DNA from: Dastarcus helophoroides
Taxonomy: Eukaryota; Arthropoda; Insecta; Coleoptera; Bothrideridae
Length of the DNA: 64,000 bases
Assembly (NCBI GenBank): GCA_028583605.1
Contig: CM053337.1
Span: forward strand, 16,679,664 to 16,743,663
Direction of reading: 5' to 3'
A model generated the notes under the pieces. It had not been told where the DNA came from, did not search any database, and saw only the letters and a list, made by a program, of their open reading frames with translations. Both the position numbers and the translations under genes were made by a program. This document shows positions 48,301 to 60,606 of this stretch, piece by piece; position 1 is the first letter of the stretch, and each line of letters opens with the position of its first letter.

Positions 48301-49000
48301 AATTTAAAAAAGTCCAAATTTAAAAAAAAGTCGAAATTTTTGAAAAAAAAGTTGAAAATTCAAAAACAAGTCAAAATTGTGAAAAACGGTCCTAATTTTC
48401 AAAAAAGTGAAAATTTTGAAACAATTAGATTTAAAAAGTCCAAATACTGAAAAAGGTGGCGATTTTTGAAAAAAAAAAACAATAATAAAAATTGCGAAAA
48501 AGGATCGAAATTTTTAAAAGAAAACAAGCAATTTTCAAAAAAGTCGAAAATTTCGAAAAAAGATGAAACATTTCTAGAAAAATTTCAAAACGGTTAAAAT
48601 TTCAATCGTCCAAATTTTAATAAAAAATCAAAATATATTCAAAGCGAAAATTTTGAAAAAAGATTGAAATCTTTAAAAACAATAATTATGAAAAAACTGA
48701 CAATTTTCAAAAAGTATCCGGTTAAAAAAAAAGTCAAAATTACAAAGACAAGGCAAACTCAACATTTGAGAACGAAAATTTAGGAGGGCAACATTTTTTC
48801 AGAAGATTTAGGAGAGAAAATCTTCGATTTTCAAAAAACATTCACATTTTTTAAAAAGTTAACACTCTGATAAGCGTCCAAATTTTCAAAAACAGCCAAA
48901 ACTCGAAAAAAGTCAAAACGCGAAGAAAGTCAAAACGCGAAAAAAGTCAAAACTCGAAAAAAGCTAAAACTCAAAAAAAAAGTCACAAGATGAAATATAT
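48301..49000 (-). repeat. Degenerate A-rich edge of family F
   Basis: Scattered AAAAAGTCGAAATTT-, AAAATTTTGAAAAA- and AAAAGTCAAAACGCGAA-type words with no constant period. The block 48900-48980 shows short tandem AAAGTCAAAACGCG/AAAGTCAAAACTCG repeats of ~18 bp. The array fades into unique DNA at about 49000. Confidence 0.7.
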
Positions 49001-49121
49001 TTCAAAAAAACCGTAACAATTTTGAATAAAAAAAGTGAAAAGTCTGAAAAAAAGGCGAAACTTCGAGAAAAAGTTGACAAGAAGCGATTTCATAATTGAG
49101 TAGATCAAGAACAAGATCAGA

Positions 49122-49169
49122 ACAACAATACAACGTTGGGACAATTTGGACAACAATACAACGTTGGGA
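49122..49169. repeat. Short direct duplication
   Basis: The 20-base word ACAACAATACAACGTTGGGA occurs at 49122-49141 and again at 49150-49169, a 28-bp step. Confidence 0.85.
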
Positions 49170-50018
49170 TACGTTTCGTGTCTTAACATCTCGTAAACCG
49201 CTTTCAGTTTTCAGCTGAAGAGATTCCGAATTCGTCGTTGTATGAAAACATTGGGGCAACATTTTCAAGGTGTAACGATGAAGATGGGGAGCGCGAGCAC
49301 AGAAGCGCGACAACGAGTCGAGTCCGATGCGAAGAATGAGGAAGAAGTTTTCAGCTTCTTTTTCTGTCGTCGGTTGAAAAATGTCCAAGAAGAAGGCTAA
49401 TAAACTGTTCCGCGTTATTTTATCATTGGCGATCTTAATTTAACGATGTTAATCTCAGCTGGTCGGGTTATAGGATTCCCCAAGCGTATCGTCGATCAGC
49501 GCAGATTGCAGCTGTGTTAGTTATCTGAAAGAATTGCTGCTACATCAGGATGTGTTATGTCGTGTCCTTAAGGTTCCAGCTCTTCTGTGATGGTAGTAGG
49601 CGACATACCATCACGCACGGGCAGTTAGCTGCGTGCCGATGCTCAGTTTGTTAAGACGACAGCCAATCAAATGACAGATCTCGGTATGTATGTGTTCTAG
49701 ACGTATCTACATCTACATAAACTAGAATTATTTGGTCATCTGTCTTGAATGTTAAATATGCGATAAGGGGATTTTTTTCAGCTAACGACCCCATAACGTA
49801 TTTATTATATACCAAGAGAAACGTCTAATTGGCACTGGCGAAAATCTCATCGCTGAAAAATGTACCGAACTAACACAACCATGCGTTATATGGTAAAAGT
49901 GAAACGCGTTAGTTTCCTTGAATAGCTTTTACCGTAACTAGTCGAGTATTGACCAAGTATGAAATCGATTTGTTTGGATTATTATGTAAAGCCGTCTACT
50001 AATTGGAAAAACAAACAG

Positions 50019-50161
50019 CTCGTCCATTGCTGAACAAACAAGGCGGATGCGTTATGAAATCGCCATTACCGGCCGATCGGGACGAAGAATTCCGTAGCGA
50101 AGGACGCGACTCGATAGACGACGATATTTCGCCTGAAATCATCTCTGAAATTAGGGCATAA
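50019..50161 (+). other. Candidate terminal exon; unrecognised
   Basis: After TACTAAT (branch-point-like, 49997-50003) and AAACAAACAG, an open frame runs to a TAA at 50159-50161. It reads ARPLLNKQGG, CVMKSPLPADRDEEF, RSEGRDSIDDD and ISPEIISEIRA, a charged, disorder-like tail that is unlike repeat-derived frames. An in-frame ATG lies at 50054, giving a 35-residue peptide if it is a start. Against it: there is no pyrimidine tract before the CAG, the length is short, and no matching upstream exon was found. Confidence 0.2.
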
Positions 50162-50327
50162 ATTCCGAGAGTAATGACGCTCGATTGGAGGCTCGGGGGT
50201 ATCCCGCAATTACGAAAAATTCAGCCTACGATAATTCGCGTTCGGTCTGCGCCATTTCACCCATACATCTCTTGAAATTGATGGTTGGCCCATTATACGA
50301 AGCGTAATCACAAAAAAATCAATGCTT

Positions 50328-50361
50328 TCAATGCTCGCGAAGGCGAGTGACTCGAAATCTT
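50328..50361 (+). repeat. Isolated family A/B 33-bp unit
   Basis: TTCAATGCTCG, CGAAGG, CGAGTGACTCG, AAATCT aligns with the family B module head TTCAATGCTCG, TAAAAG, CGAGCAACTCG, GAGATCT. The CTCG/CGAG stem is intact although the loop bases changed. It is a single copy, about 33 kb from the nearest family B array. Confidence 0.75.
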
Positions 50362-51074
50362 TAACAAGGATTGTTAGCGATTCTGAAGCATCGAGGATAG
50401 TTTTGGACATTCATTCGGGATCGTTTTCGACCTTTTTAATTAGTATCAACATATTTATTTTTTAGAGGGGTCATTGTCCAATTTTTAATGGGCCATACCT
50501 CATACTTTTTTAGCATCAGTTAGCGATCTTTCGCCATCTGAAACCGAAGAAAACAAACATTTATCCCAGCTGACGCGAACATTATTCAGTTGGGCGGTCA
50601 TTACACGCGGTAACAGATGTTAAATGCCGAGCTTTCGAAATGACCCCGCAATCATCCGATGCGTTAATTTTCACACTTGCGACGAGTCGTTTCTTCGTTT
50701 ATGCGCGATATATCCTCGGTCGGGACGAGGCAGTTAAAGAAGTCGTCGAAGTTAATCGTAAAACCTTCGGACTTCCGCCGTAAAATTTTATTGACGCATT
50801 ACTAATGACTCTTTTTTTTTTTTTCGATGGTGCATTTCCGCATCTCGATGTCTCACGTTTTCAGCGCCTTTGTGTGGCACTGGATTGTCGAGATTGATGA
50901 CGACCTTTCGACATGTCTTCGGTAACGTTCACTTTGACAGATGACATATTATTTAAGTCACATTGGGCCATTTTCTCAGATACCAGAGAAGCTTTTGGGT
51001 CTTACAACATTGCTCATCTTAATGACTTCATCGACCACTGAATACCTTTTTTTTATATTTTTTGAACAAATTAG

Positions 51075-54000
51075 CGATGTAAACTGTAGAGTATTCTAGT
51101 ACCACATAAAGACAAAATTGTACTGGAAAAAGAAAATATTACTGATGAACCTTTGTTTTCCACTGAAATTTTTGATGACCAAATGATTATTATTATGTCC
51201 AAATACGTAAAATTGTAATACCGATGCAGTGTTTTGTAAAATGTACCACATGAAGACAAAATTATAGTGGAAAAAGAAAGCAATACTGATGAACTTTCCC
51301 CTTTCTTTGAAATTTTGACCACCAAAAGAATATTCACCATCACCAAATGATTATTACTAACCACCAAATGATTATTAAGATAGATCGTATCCAAATATGT
51401 AAAATTATGATGACGATATTCTGTTTAGTTTTAAATGAAGCTTCTCAGTAATTTCTAGGGTTTTTGCCATAACCATTCCATAAGGTGCAGCTTGGGGAAA
51501 TGTACCACATGAAGACCAACTTATGGTGGAAAAAGATAGTATTAGTGATGAACTTTTCTTTTTCTTTGAAATTTTGACCACCAAATGAATATTGACCACC
51601 ACCAAATGATTACTAAGATGGATCAATTAGGTCCAAATACATGAAGACAAAATTATAGTGGAAAAAGACAATATTACTGATGAACTTACCTGTATCATTA
51701 AAATTTTGACCACCAAATAATTATTACTAACCACCAAATGGTTATTACTAGCCACCAAGTGATTATTAAGATGGATCGTATCCAAATATGTAAAATTATG
51801 ATGGCAACATGCTGTTTGGTTTCAAATGAAGGTTCTGAGTAATTTCTAGGGTTTTTGGCATAACCATTCCATAAAATGCAGCTTGGGAAAATGTACCACA
51901 TGAAGACCAAATTATGGTGGAAAAAGATAGTATTAGTGATGAACTTTTCTTTTTCTTTGAAATTTTGACCACCAAATGAATATTGACCACCACCAAATGA
52001 TTACTAAGATGGATGGATTGGGTCCAAATACATGAAGACAAAATTATAGTGGAAAAAGAAAGTATTACTGATGGACTTTCCTGTACCATTAAAATTTTGA
52101 CCACCAAATGATTATTACTAACCACCAAATGGTTATTACTAGCCACCAAGTGATTATTAAGATGGATCGTATCCAAATACGTAAAATTATGATGGCAACA
52201 TGCTGTTTGGTTTCAAATGAAGCTTCTGAGTAATTTCTAGGGTTTTTGGCATAACCATTCCATAAAGTGCAGCTTGGGAAAATATACCACACGAAGACCA
52301 AATTATGGTGGAAAAAGATAATATTAGTGATGAACTTTTCGTTTTCATTGAAATTTTGACCACCAAATGAATATTAACCACCACCAAATGACTACTAAGA
52401 TGTATCGATTGGGTCCAAATACATGAAGACCAAATTATAGTGGAAAAAGAAAGTATTACTGATGAACTTTCCTGTATCATTAAAATTTTGACCACTAAAT
52501 TATTATTACTAACCACCAAATGGTTATTACTAGCCACCAAATGATTATTAACATGGATCGTATCCAAATACGTAAAATTATGATGGTCATATGCTGTTTG
52601 GTTTCAAATGAAGCTTTTGAGTAATTTCTAGGGTTTTTGACATAACCATTCCATAAGGTGCAGCTTGGGGAAATGTACCACATGAAGACCAAATTATGAA
52701 GGAAAAAGATAATATTAGTGATGAACTTTTCTTTTTCATTGAAATTTTGACCACCAAATGAATATTAACCACCACCAAATGATTACTAAGATGGATCAAT
52801 TAGGTCCAAATATATGAAGACAAAATTATAGTGGAAAAATACAATATTACTGATGAACTTTCCTGTATCATTTAAATTTTGACCACCAAATGATTATTAC
52901 TAACCACCAAATGATTATTACTAACCACCAAATGATTATTACTAGCCACCAAATGATTGTTAAGATGGATCGTATCCAAATACGTAAAATTATGATAGCG
53001 ATATGCTATTTGGTTTCAAATGAAGCTTTTAAGTAGTTTCTAGGGTTTTTGCCATAACCATTCCATAAAGTGCAGCTTGGGGAAATGTACCACATGAAGA
53101 CCAAATTATGGTGGAAAAAGATAGTATTAGTGATGAACTTTTCTTTTTCTTTGAAGTTTTGACCACCAAATGAATATTGACCACCACCAAATGATTACTA
53201 AGATGGATGGATTGGGTCCAAATACATGAAGACAAAATTATAGTGGAAAAAGAAAGTATTACTGATGAACTTTCCTGTGTCATTAAAATGTTGACCACCA
53301 AATGATTATTACTAGCCACCAAGTGATTATTAAGATGGATCGTATCCAAATATGTAAAATTATGATGGCAACATGCTGTTTGGTTTCAAATGAAGCTTCT
53401 GAGTAATTTCTAGGGTTTTTGGCATAACCATTCCATAAAGTGCAGCTTGGGGAAATATGCCACATGAAGACCAAATTATGATGGAAAAAAATGGTATTAG
53501 TGATGAATATTTCTTTTTCTTTGAAATTTTGACCACCAAGTGAATATTAACCACCACCAAATGATTACTAAGATAAATCGATTGGGTCCAAATACATGAA
53601 GACAAAGTTATAAAGGAAAAAGAAAGTATTACTGATGAACTTTCTTGTATCATTGGAATTTTGACCACCAAACAATTATTACTAACCACCAAATGATTAT
53701 TACTAACCACCAAATAATTATTACTAGCCACCAAATGATTGTTAAGATGGATCGTATCCAAATACGTGAAATTATGATAGCGATATGCTATTTGGTTTCA
53801 AATGAAGCCTCTAAGTAGTTTCTAGGGTTTTTGGCATAACCATTCCATAAGGTGCAGCTTGGGGAATATACCACACGAAGACCAAATTATGGTGGAAAAA
53901 GAGAATATTAGTGATGAACTTTTCTTTTTCTTTGAAATTTTGACCACCAAATGAATATTGACCACCACCAAATGATTACTAAGATGGATCGATTGGGTCC

Positions 54001-56466
54001 AAATACATGAAGACAAAATTATGGTGGAAAAAGAAAGTATTACTGATGAACTTTCATTTTTCATTAAAATTTTTACCACCCAATGAATATTAACTACCAC
54101 CAAATGATCATTACTAACCATCAAATGACTATTAAGATAAATCGTATCCAAATACGTCAAAATACAATGGCGTTATGCTATTTAGATCCAATTGAAGCTT
54201 CTGATTAGTTTCTAGGGTTTTTTGGCACAACCATTCCGCTGGAAAAGTGCACCACATGAAGACAAAATTATGGTGGAAAAAGAAAGTATTGCTGATGAAC
54301 TTTCATTTTTCGTTAAAATTTTTACCACCAAATGGGTATTAACCACCACCAAATGATCATTACTAACCAACAAATAAATGGTTATCAAGATGAATTGTAT
54401 CCTCAAACGTGAAATTATAATGGCGATATGCTGTTTGTTTCCAAATGAAGTTACTGGTTAGTTTTTACAGATTTTGGCTTAACCATTTCATAGAGCACAG
54501 TTTCGAAAAGCGTTTGATATGAAGACAAATTTATGGTGTAAAAAGAAAGTATTACTGATGAACTTTCGTTTTTCACTAAAATTTTGACCACTAAATGGGT
54601 ATTACTAACCACCAAATGATTATTATTAACCACCGAAGGATTATTACTAACCACCAAATGACTATTAAGATAAGTCGTATCCAAATACGTCAAAATATAA
54701 TGGTGTTATGCTATTTAGTTCCAATTGAAGCTTCTGGTTAGTTTCTATTATTTTTTGGCACAATCATTCCATTGGAAAAGTGTACCACATGAAGACAAAA
54801 TTATGGTGGAAAAAGAAAGTATTACTGATGAACTTTCATTTTTCGTTAAAATTTTTACCACCAAATGGATATTAACCACCACCAAATGATTATTACTAAT
54901 TAGTAAATGGTTATCAAGATGAATTGTATCCTCAAACGTGAAATTATAATGGCGATATGCTGTTTGTTTCCAAACGAAGTTACTGGTTAGTTTTTACAGA
55001 TTTTGGCTTAACCATTTCATAGAGCACAGTTTGGAAAAGCGTGGATCGATTGTGTACGTATGTGTGTGTATTACATGAAGACGACATTATGGTGGAAAAA
55101 TAAAGTATTACTGATGAACTTTCATTTTTCATTAAAATTTTGATCACCAAATGGTTATTACTAACCACCAAATGATTATTATTAACCACCGAAGGATTAT
55201 TACTAACCACCAAATGACTATTAAGATAAATCGTATCCAAATACGTCAAAATATAATGGTGTTGTGCTATTTAGTTCCAATTGAAGCTTCTGATTAGTTG
55301 CTAGGGTTTTTTGGCACAACAATTCCGCTGGAAAAGTGTACCACATGAAGACAAAATTATGGTGGAAAAAGAAAGTATTACTGATGAACTTTCATTTTTC
55401 GTCAAAATTTTTACCACCAAATGGATATTAACCATCACCAAATGATCATTACTAACTATCAAATGGTTATCAAGATGAATTGTATCCTCAAACGTGAAAT
55501 TATAATGGCGATATGCTGTTTGTTTTCAAATGAAGTTACTGGTTAGTTTTTACAGATTTTGGCTTAACCATTTCATAGAGCACAGTTTGGAAAAGCGTGG
55601 ATCGATTGTGTACGTATGTGTGTGTCACATGAAGACGAAATTATGGTGAAAAAATAAAGTATTACTGATGAACTTTCAGTTTTCATTAAAATTTTGACCA
55701 CCAAGTGATTATTACTAACCACCAAATGATTATTATTAACCACCAACGGATTATTACTAGCCACCAAATGATAATTAAGATGAATCGTATCCAAATACGT
55801 AAAATTATGATGGCCATATGCTCTTTGGTATCAAATGAAGTTGCTGATTAGCTTCTAGAATTTTTGACTTAACCATACGACAAATTACAGTTTGGAAAAA
55901 TGTACCACATGAAGACAAATTTATGGTGGAAAAAGAAAGTATTACTGATGAACTTTCCTTTTTCATTGAAATTTTGACCACCAAATGAATATTAACCACC
56001 ACCAAATGGTTATTACCAACCACCGAATGGTTGTTAAGATGGATCGTATCCAAATACATAAAATTATGATGGCGATATGCTGTTTAGTTGCAAATGAAGC
56101 TTCTAATTGGTTTATCAAGTTTTTGACATAACCATTCCAGCTTGGAGAAATGTACCACATGAAGACAAAGTTATGGTGGAAAAAGATAGTATTACTGATG
56201 AACTTTCCATTTTTGTTAAAATTTTGACCACCAAATGATTATTACTTACCACCAAAGGACGATTAAGATTAATCGATTTCGTCCAAAAACGTAAAATTAT
56301 GATGGCGATATACCACTTGGTTCCCAATGAACCTTCTAAGATGTCTGGCATAATTATTCGATACGGTACAGCTTGGAGAAATGTACCACATGAAGACGAA
56401 ATTATGGTGGAAAAAAATAATATTACTGATAAACTATCATTTTGCATTGAAATTTTGATCACCAAA
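51075..56466 (+). repeat. Satellite family G (391-bp higher order with 21-bp core)
   Basis: Each higher-order unit has two halves containing GTACCACATGAAGACAAA, TTATGGTGGAAAAAGA, TATTACTGATGAACTTTC and then ACCACCAAATGATTATT repeats. ATGGATCGTATCCAAATA ends units at about 51771, 52162, 52553, 52965, 53335 and 53747, with steps of 391, 391, 412, 370 and 412 bp. The right part (from about 53990) is a diverged subtype with GAATTGTATCCTCAAACG at about 54392, 54921 and 55477 (steps of 529 and 556 bp). Minus-strand frames rich in Leu-Val-Val-Ser-Asn-Asn-His are by-products of the 21-bp core. Confidence 0.95.
52882..52965 (+). repeat. 21-bp minisatellite core of family G (four copies)
   Basis: Four adjacent 21-bp copies beginning ACCACCAAATGATTATT. 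Matching tracts hold three copies (ending near 51771, 52162 and 52553), two copies (ending near 53335) and four copies (ending near 53747). The copy number accounts exactly for the length differences between higher-order units. Confidence 0.92.
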
Positions 56467-56548
56467 AGTATCGCCGAGTATAAAAAATGATCGATTTTGA
56501 TCGACTGCAGATTTAACTAAATACACAAAATCGTTTCATTGATTCCTC

Positions 56549-56680
56549 GACATCAAATCGTCGGGAATTTGACATCAAAGCGTCGGAAATTTGACATCAA
56601 AGCGTCGGAAATTCGACATCAAATCGTCGGGAACTTGACATTAAATTGTCTCGGCAACATGACATCAAATCGTTGGAAAC
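56549..56680. repeat. 22-bp tandem repeat
   Basis: About six copies of GACATCAAATCGTCGG followed by AAATTT or GAATTT. The last two copies are longer or diverged (TTAAATTGTCTCGGCAACAT). It starts about 80 bp after family G ends. Confidence 0.88.
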
Positions 56681-57054
56681 GGGGCGATAGAGCAGGCGGA
56701 ATAATCTCAAAACGAATCCGTCGATTTCCAAGCACGAAACGTGTAGGAAACCCATTTCAGTTAATTTCGATGCGATGTCGGTTGCGCGGCTTGGAGAAGA
56801 TCGTAACATTTAATAGACGAGCACGTAGAGGAACTCGATCTGAAAGTTATGCAAGAAGGTGCCATTCATATTCTAGGCGCTTGTCCTTGCGAGAAGCGAA
56901 GGAGAGAAATAACAGCCGACTTTTGTTGAGCAACATTCAGAGCGGAAAATACGCGTAAAAGATGGCGTACGCGGCGAATTCTTTTGTTTGGGGGCTTCGC
57001 GGCAAACGCACGGGAAAACGTCTGGAATTTTCTTTGGTTACACGGTAAAACCGA

Positions 57055-57087
57055 TGGAGATTTCAACGTTCGCGTAAGCGAGTAGCC
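57055..57087 (+). repeat. Isolated family A/B 33-bp unit
   Basis: TGGAGATTTCAACG, TTCGCGTAAGCGAG, TAG. The first 13 bases of GGAGATTTCAACG match the family B module head exactly, and GTAAGCGAG matches the array core with one change. It is a single copy. Confidence 0.75.
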
Positions 57088-59845
57088 GCTTCAGTCGTTT
57101 TGGTAAATTTTTATCTCGTGCTGCTTTTGGGGTAAGAAAATGAATAAGTAACTAAAGATACAAAGCAACGTCCATTGTTTTATCTGGTTAAGTTTAAAAA
57201 TCTAAACTCGCTATTCTCTAGTTCGCGTCGTAAGGTAGACGGTACTCTTCCAGCTCCATAGTCAGTTAATTTCATGTCATGGTAAGTAAACAAGTTGTGT
57301 TAGGATGTAATTGCTTCAGAGTCTCTGGTTTTTTTGTTATTTCTATTTGCTCTATTGCTTCTCTGTAACGCCATCCATCGCTGAAATATCTTTGTTTGGT
57401 CAAGCGTCAACGGTACTCGACACCACACTTCACTAGGTTTACATCCAACAAGAATAACGCGAGGAAGTCGTTAGGTGGACGGGAATCGCACCATAACGAA
57501 AATATTTCTCTAATCGGGTACGTTTCGAAGGGCGACATTGGCGAATTTAAAGCCTTTTTTTGTGTTTTTGATTTTTTTTTCAAAGCCGACTACAGCGACC
57601 ACTAGATCGACACGCCGCAACATTTAAACATTTAAATGTCAACTGAAATCCTCTCCGGGAGCGCATCACGATTTCGATAACGTTCGAAACGTTTTAACAC
57701 ACTTCGAAATCATCTCTGACAAATGAATGCAGCGGGAGACGATGCTCACGAAGTAAATTAAAACGGTGCTAAAAAAGCGTCGAGTTCGCGGAAGTCCCAA
57801 ATGGGGCACGACGGGAGAAAGGCTTTCACTCGGACGGCGGCGCCACGGCCAATAATTCGATGTTGACCCAACTGTCAACTGACTGTCTCGGATCAAGTTG
57901 TTAAAAAAATATAAAAAATGAATAATAGTAATAATAATTATGTCTTAAGATACCAGATACTTAGATTTAATAAAATCTATGAGTAAATCTCAAGTGTTAT
58001 GACATTTAAGCCTCTAAGACGTAACATATCCATAAACCTGAAGATTTTAGATCTTAATTCAAGATTAGCACATTGGATGTTAATGCTGATAAAACCCAAG
58101 ATATAATAATTAAGCTTCAATCTAATTAGACCGAAAAACATTAAGCTTATCGTAATTAACTTCATTAGCTTTTTTTAACTTTCTTACTTCTAAGATTCTT
58201 CTTCAGATTTAAGACTTTCCCAGACCTCAAATTATTCAATAACGAGCTTTCAAAACCTTCTCACGTAAATTTCCAAAACTTACACTCGCCAAAATCACTC
58301 ATCTAATGATCGAATTTGATCGTCATGAAATCGTGCCTCGAATTTACTTTTAATGGAATCCTATCCTAGGAATACAACTCACCTTGGGGTTAACTCCGAA
58401 GGTGGTTAACACAACAGATCGCACTGTCAGCGTCGAAAAAAAAAAACAAACAAATAATGCACGCGCGTACCGCATACGCCGACGTGTAAGCACGGCGATA
58501 CTCTGCGGCGAACGTTCGCGAGAAGACTGATCGAAGGTGGCTGTTTGGCTGCCGCAGATGCCGAACGACGCGGCCTACTTGATGATGAAAGCTATGTAAC
58601 AAAACCACTAACGATACGAAGGTAAAACGCCGGGACCGAGCGGAGCTGGAAATCGCTTCGGTTACGTGGACGTAAATTCAGCCGATAATTGCGAGCCGTT
58701 GCGAGTGAATGAGAGCCTCCGTCGGAATTGTCAATGAATCTCGCGATTGAAAAAAAAATGTCCAGAACGTTTTTTAAGACGACAGGACGGTTTGTACCGA
58801 TGATTTTCTCAACGAAAACGAATCAGTCGATCGTCTGAGACGAACCTTTTTTCGAAACCGTTGGAAGAATTTTCAAAATTTAGTTTTCAGAGCCGAAAAA
58901 TATGAAACTTTTATTAAGTCTTACAAATCGCAAATTTTGGCTTAAATTCTCAACAGATTCAACAAAAGTCGAAAAATTCAGAAAAAAAAGGTGGAAACGT
59001 TCGAATAAAAGTCGAATGAATTAAAAAATAAAATATAAGTTGAAAGATTTTTAAAAAAGTCGAATGATTTGAAAAAAATAATTGAAGCATTGAAGGAAAA
59101 GTCAAAAAATTTGAAGGAAAGTCGATAAATTCGAAGAAAAGTCGAACGATTCTAAGAAAAGTTGAAAAATCCAAAGATAAACTTGGAAGATTCAAAACCG
59201 AATTATTTTAAAAAAAAGTATAAAAAGTCAAATAACAGTTGAAAGATTAAAAAAATCGGAAAATTTCGAAGAAAACTCGAAAGATTCTAAGGAAAGTCGA
59301 AAATTCGAAAAAAACTCGAAAGATTCTAAAGAAAGTCACAAAATTCGAAAAAGGTCAAAAAAAGTCGAAAAAGTCGACAAAAGTCGAAAAAATCGAAGGA
59401 TTCGAAGAAAAGTCGAAAAATGTAAAGAAAATTTGAGAAATTCTAAGAAAAATTTGAAAATAACTCGAGGAAAAGTCGGAAAATTCGAAGAAAGCAAAAA
59501 GGATTCTAAGAAAAATCGAAAAATTCAAAACAAAGTCGAAAAAATCTAAGGATTCAAAGAAAAGTCGAAAAATGTAAAGAAAACTTGAGAAATTCTAAGA
59601 AAAATCTAAAAATTCGAAAAAAGTCGAAATATTCGAAAAAAGTCGAAAAAATCTAAGGATTCAAAGAAAAGTCGAAAAATGTAAAGAAAACTTGAAAAAT
59701 TCTAAGAAAAATCGAAAAATTCGAAAAAAGTCGAAAAATTCGAAAAAAGTCGAAAAAATCTAAGGATTCAAAGAAAGGTCGAAAAATGCAAAGAAAACTT
59801 GAGAAATTCTAAGAAAAATCGAAAAATTCGAAAAAAATTCGTAAG

Positions 59846-60606
59846 ATTCGAAAAAAATTTAAGAACTCGAGGAAAAGTCGAAAAATTCTAAGAAAGCAAG
59901 AAGGATTCTAAGAAAAGTCGAAAAATTCGAAACAAAGTCGAAAGATTCTGAAGAAAGTCACAAAATACGAAAAAAAAACGAAAAATTCGAAAAAAGTCGA
60001 AAAAAATCGAAGGATTCGAAGAAAAGTCAAAAAATGTAAAGAAAACTTGAGAAATTCTAAGAAAAATCGAAAAATTCGAAAAAAACTCGTAGGATTCGAA
60101 AAAACTTTAAGAACTCGAGAAAAAGTCGAAAAATTCTAAGAAAGCAAGAAGGATTCTAAGAAAAGTCGAAAAATTCGAAAAAAGTCGAAAAAATCGAAGA
60201 ATTCGAAGAAAAGTCAAAAAATGTAAAGAAAACTTGAGAAATTCTAAGAAAAATCGAAAAATTCGAAAAAAATCCTAAGATTCGAAAAAAATTTAAGAAC
60301 TCGAGAAAAAGTCGAAAAATTCGAAGAAAGCAAGAAGGATTCTAAGAAAAGTCGAAAAATTCAAAAAAAGTCGAAGAAAATCGAAGGATTCGAAGAAAAG
60401 TCAAAAAATGTAAAGAAAACTTGAGAAATTCTAAGAAAAATCGAAAAATTCGAAAAAAACTCCTACGATTTGAAAAAAATTTAAGAACTCGAGGAAAAAT
60501 AGAAAAAATCGAAAAAAGCAATAAGGCTTCTAAGAAAAGTCAAAAAATTCAAAGAAAAGTCGAAGTATGCCAAAAAGTAAGTCAAAAAATTCGAAAAAAT
60601 TGAAGG
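59846..60606 (-). repeat. 187-bp higher-order repeat within family F
   Basis: AATGTAAAGAAAACTTGAG occurs at 60033, 60220 and 60407, exactly 187 bp apart twice. Each unit contains TTTAAGAACTCGAG and GCAAGAAGGATTCTAAG. Less regular relatives occur on both sides. Confidence 0.85.

Larger units (their letters stand above)
49001..51074. other. Unique island 8
   Basis: Non-repetitive DNA with ordinary base composition. It holds a 28-bp-spaced short duplication (49122-49169), a weak exon candidate (50019-50161) and an isolated family B unit (50328-50361). The minus-strand frame at 49002-49388 runs into the A-rich edge and shows no domain. No polyadenylation or promoter signal could be argued. Confidence 0.5.
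56467..58950. other. Unique island 9
   Basis: Non-repetitive except for a 22-bp repeat at its left end (56549-56680) and an isolated 33-bp satellite unit (57055-57087). Frames of 60-139 codons (56539-56958 plus, 57666-57896 minus, 58390-58608 minus) show no recognised domain. The first of them partly translates the 22-bp repeat. 57900-58300 is AT-rich without visible periodicity. Confidence 0.5.

Noticed and set aside
51071..56465. Minus-strand frames rich in Leu-Val-Val-Ser-Asn-Asn-His
   Set aside because: They come from the 21-bp core of family G and end wherever the core ends.
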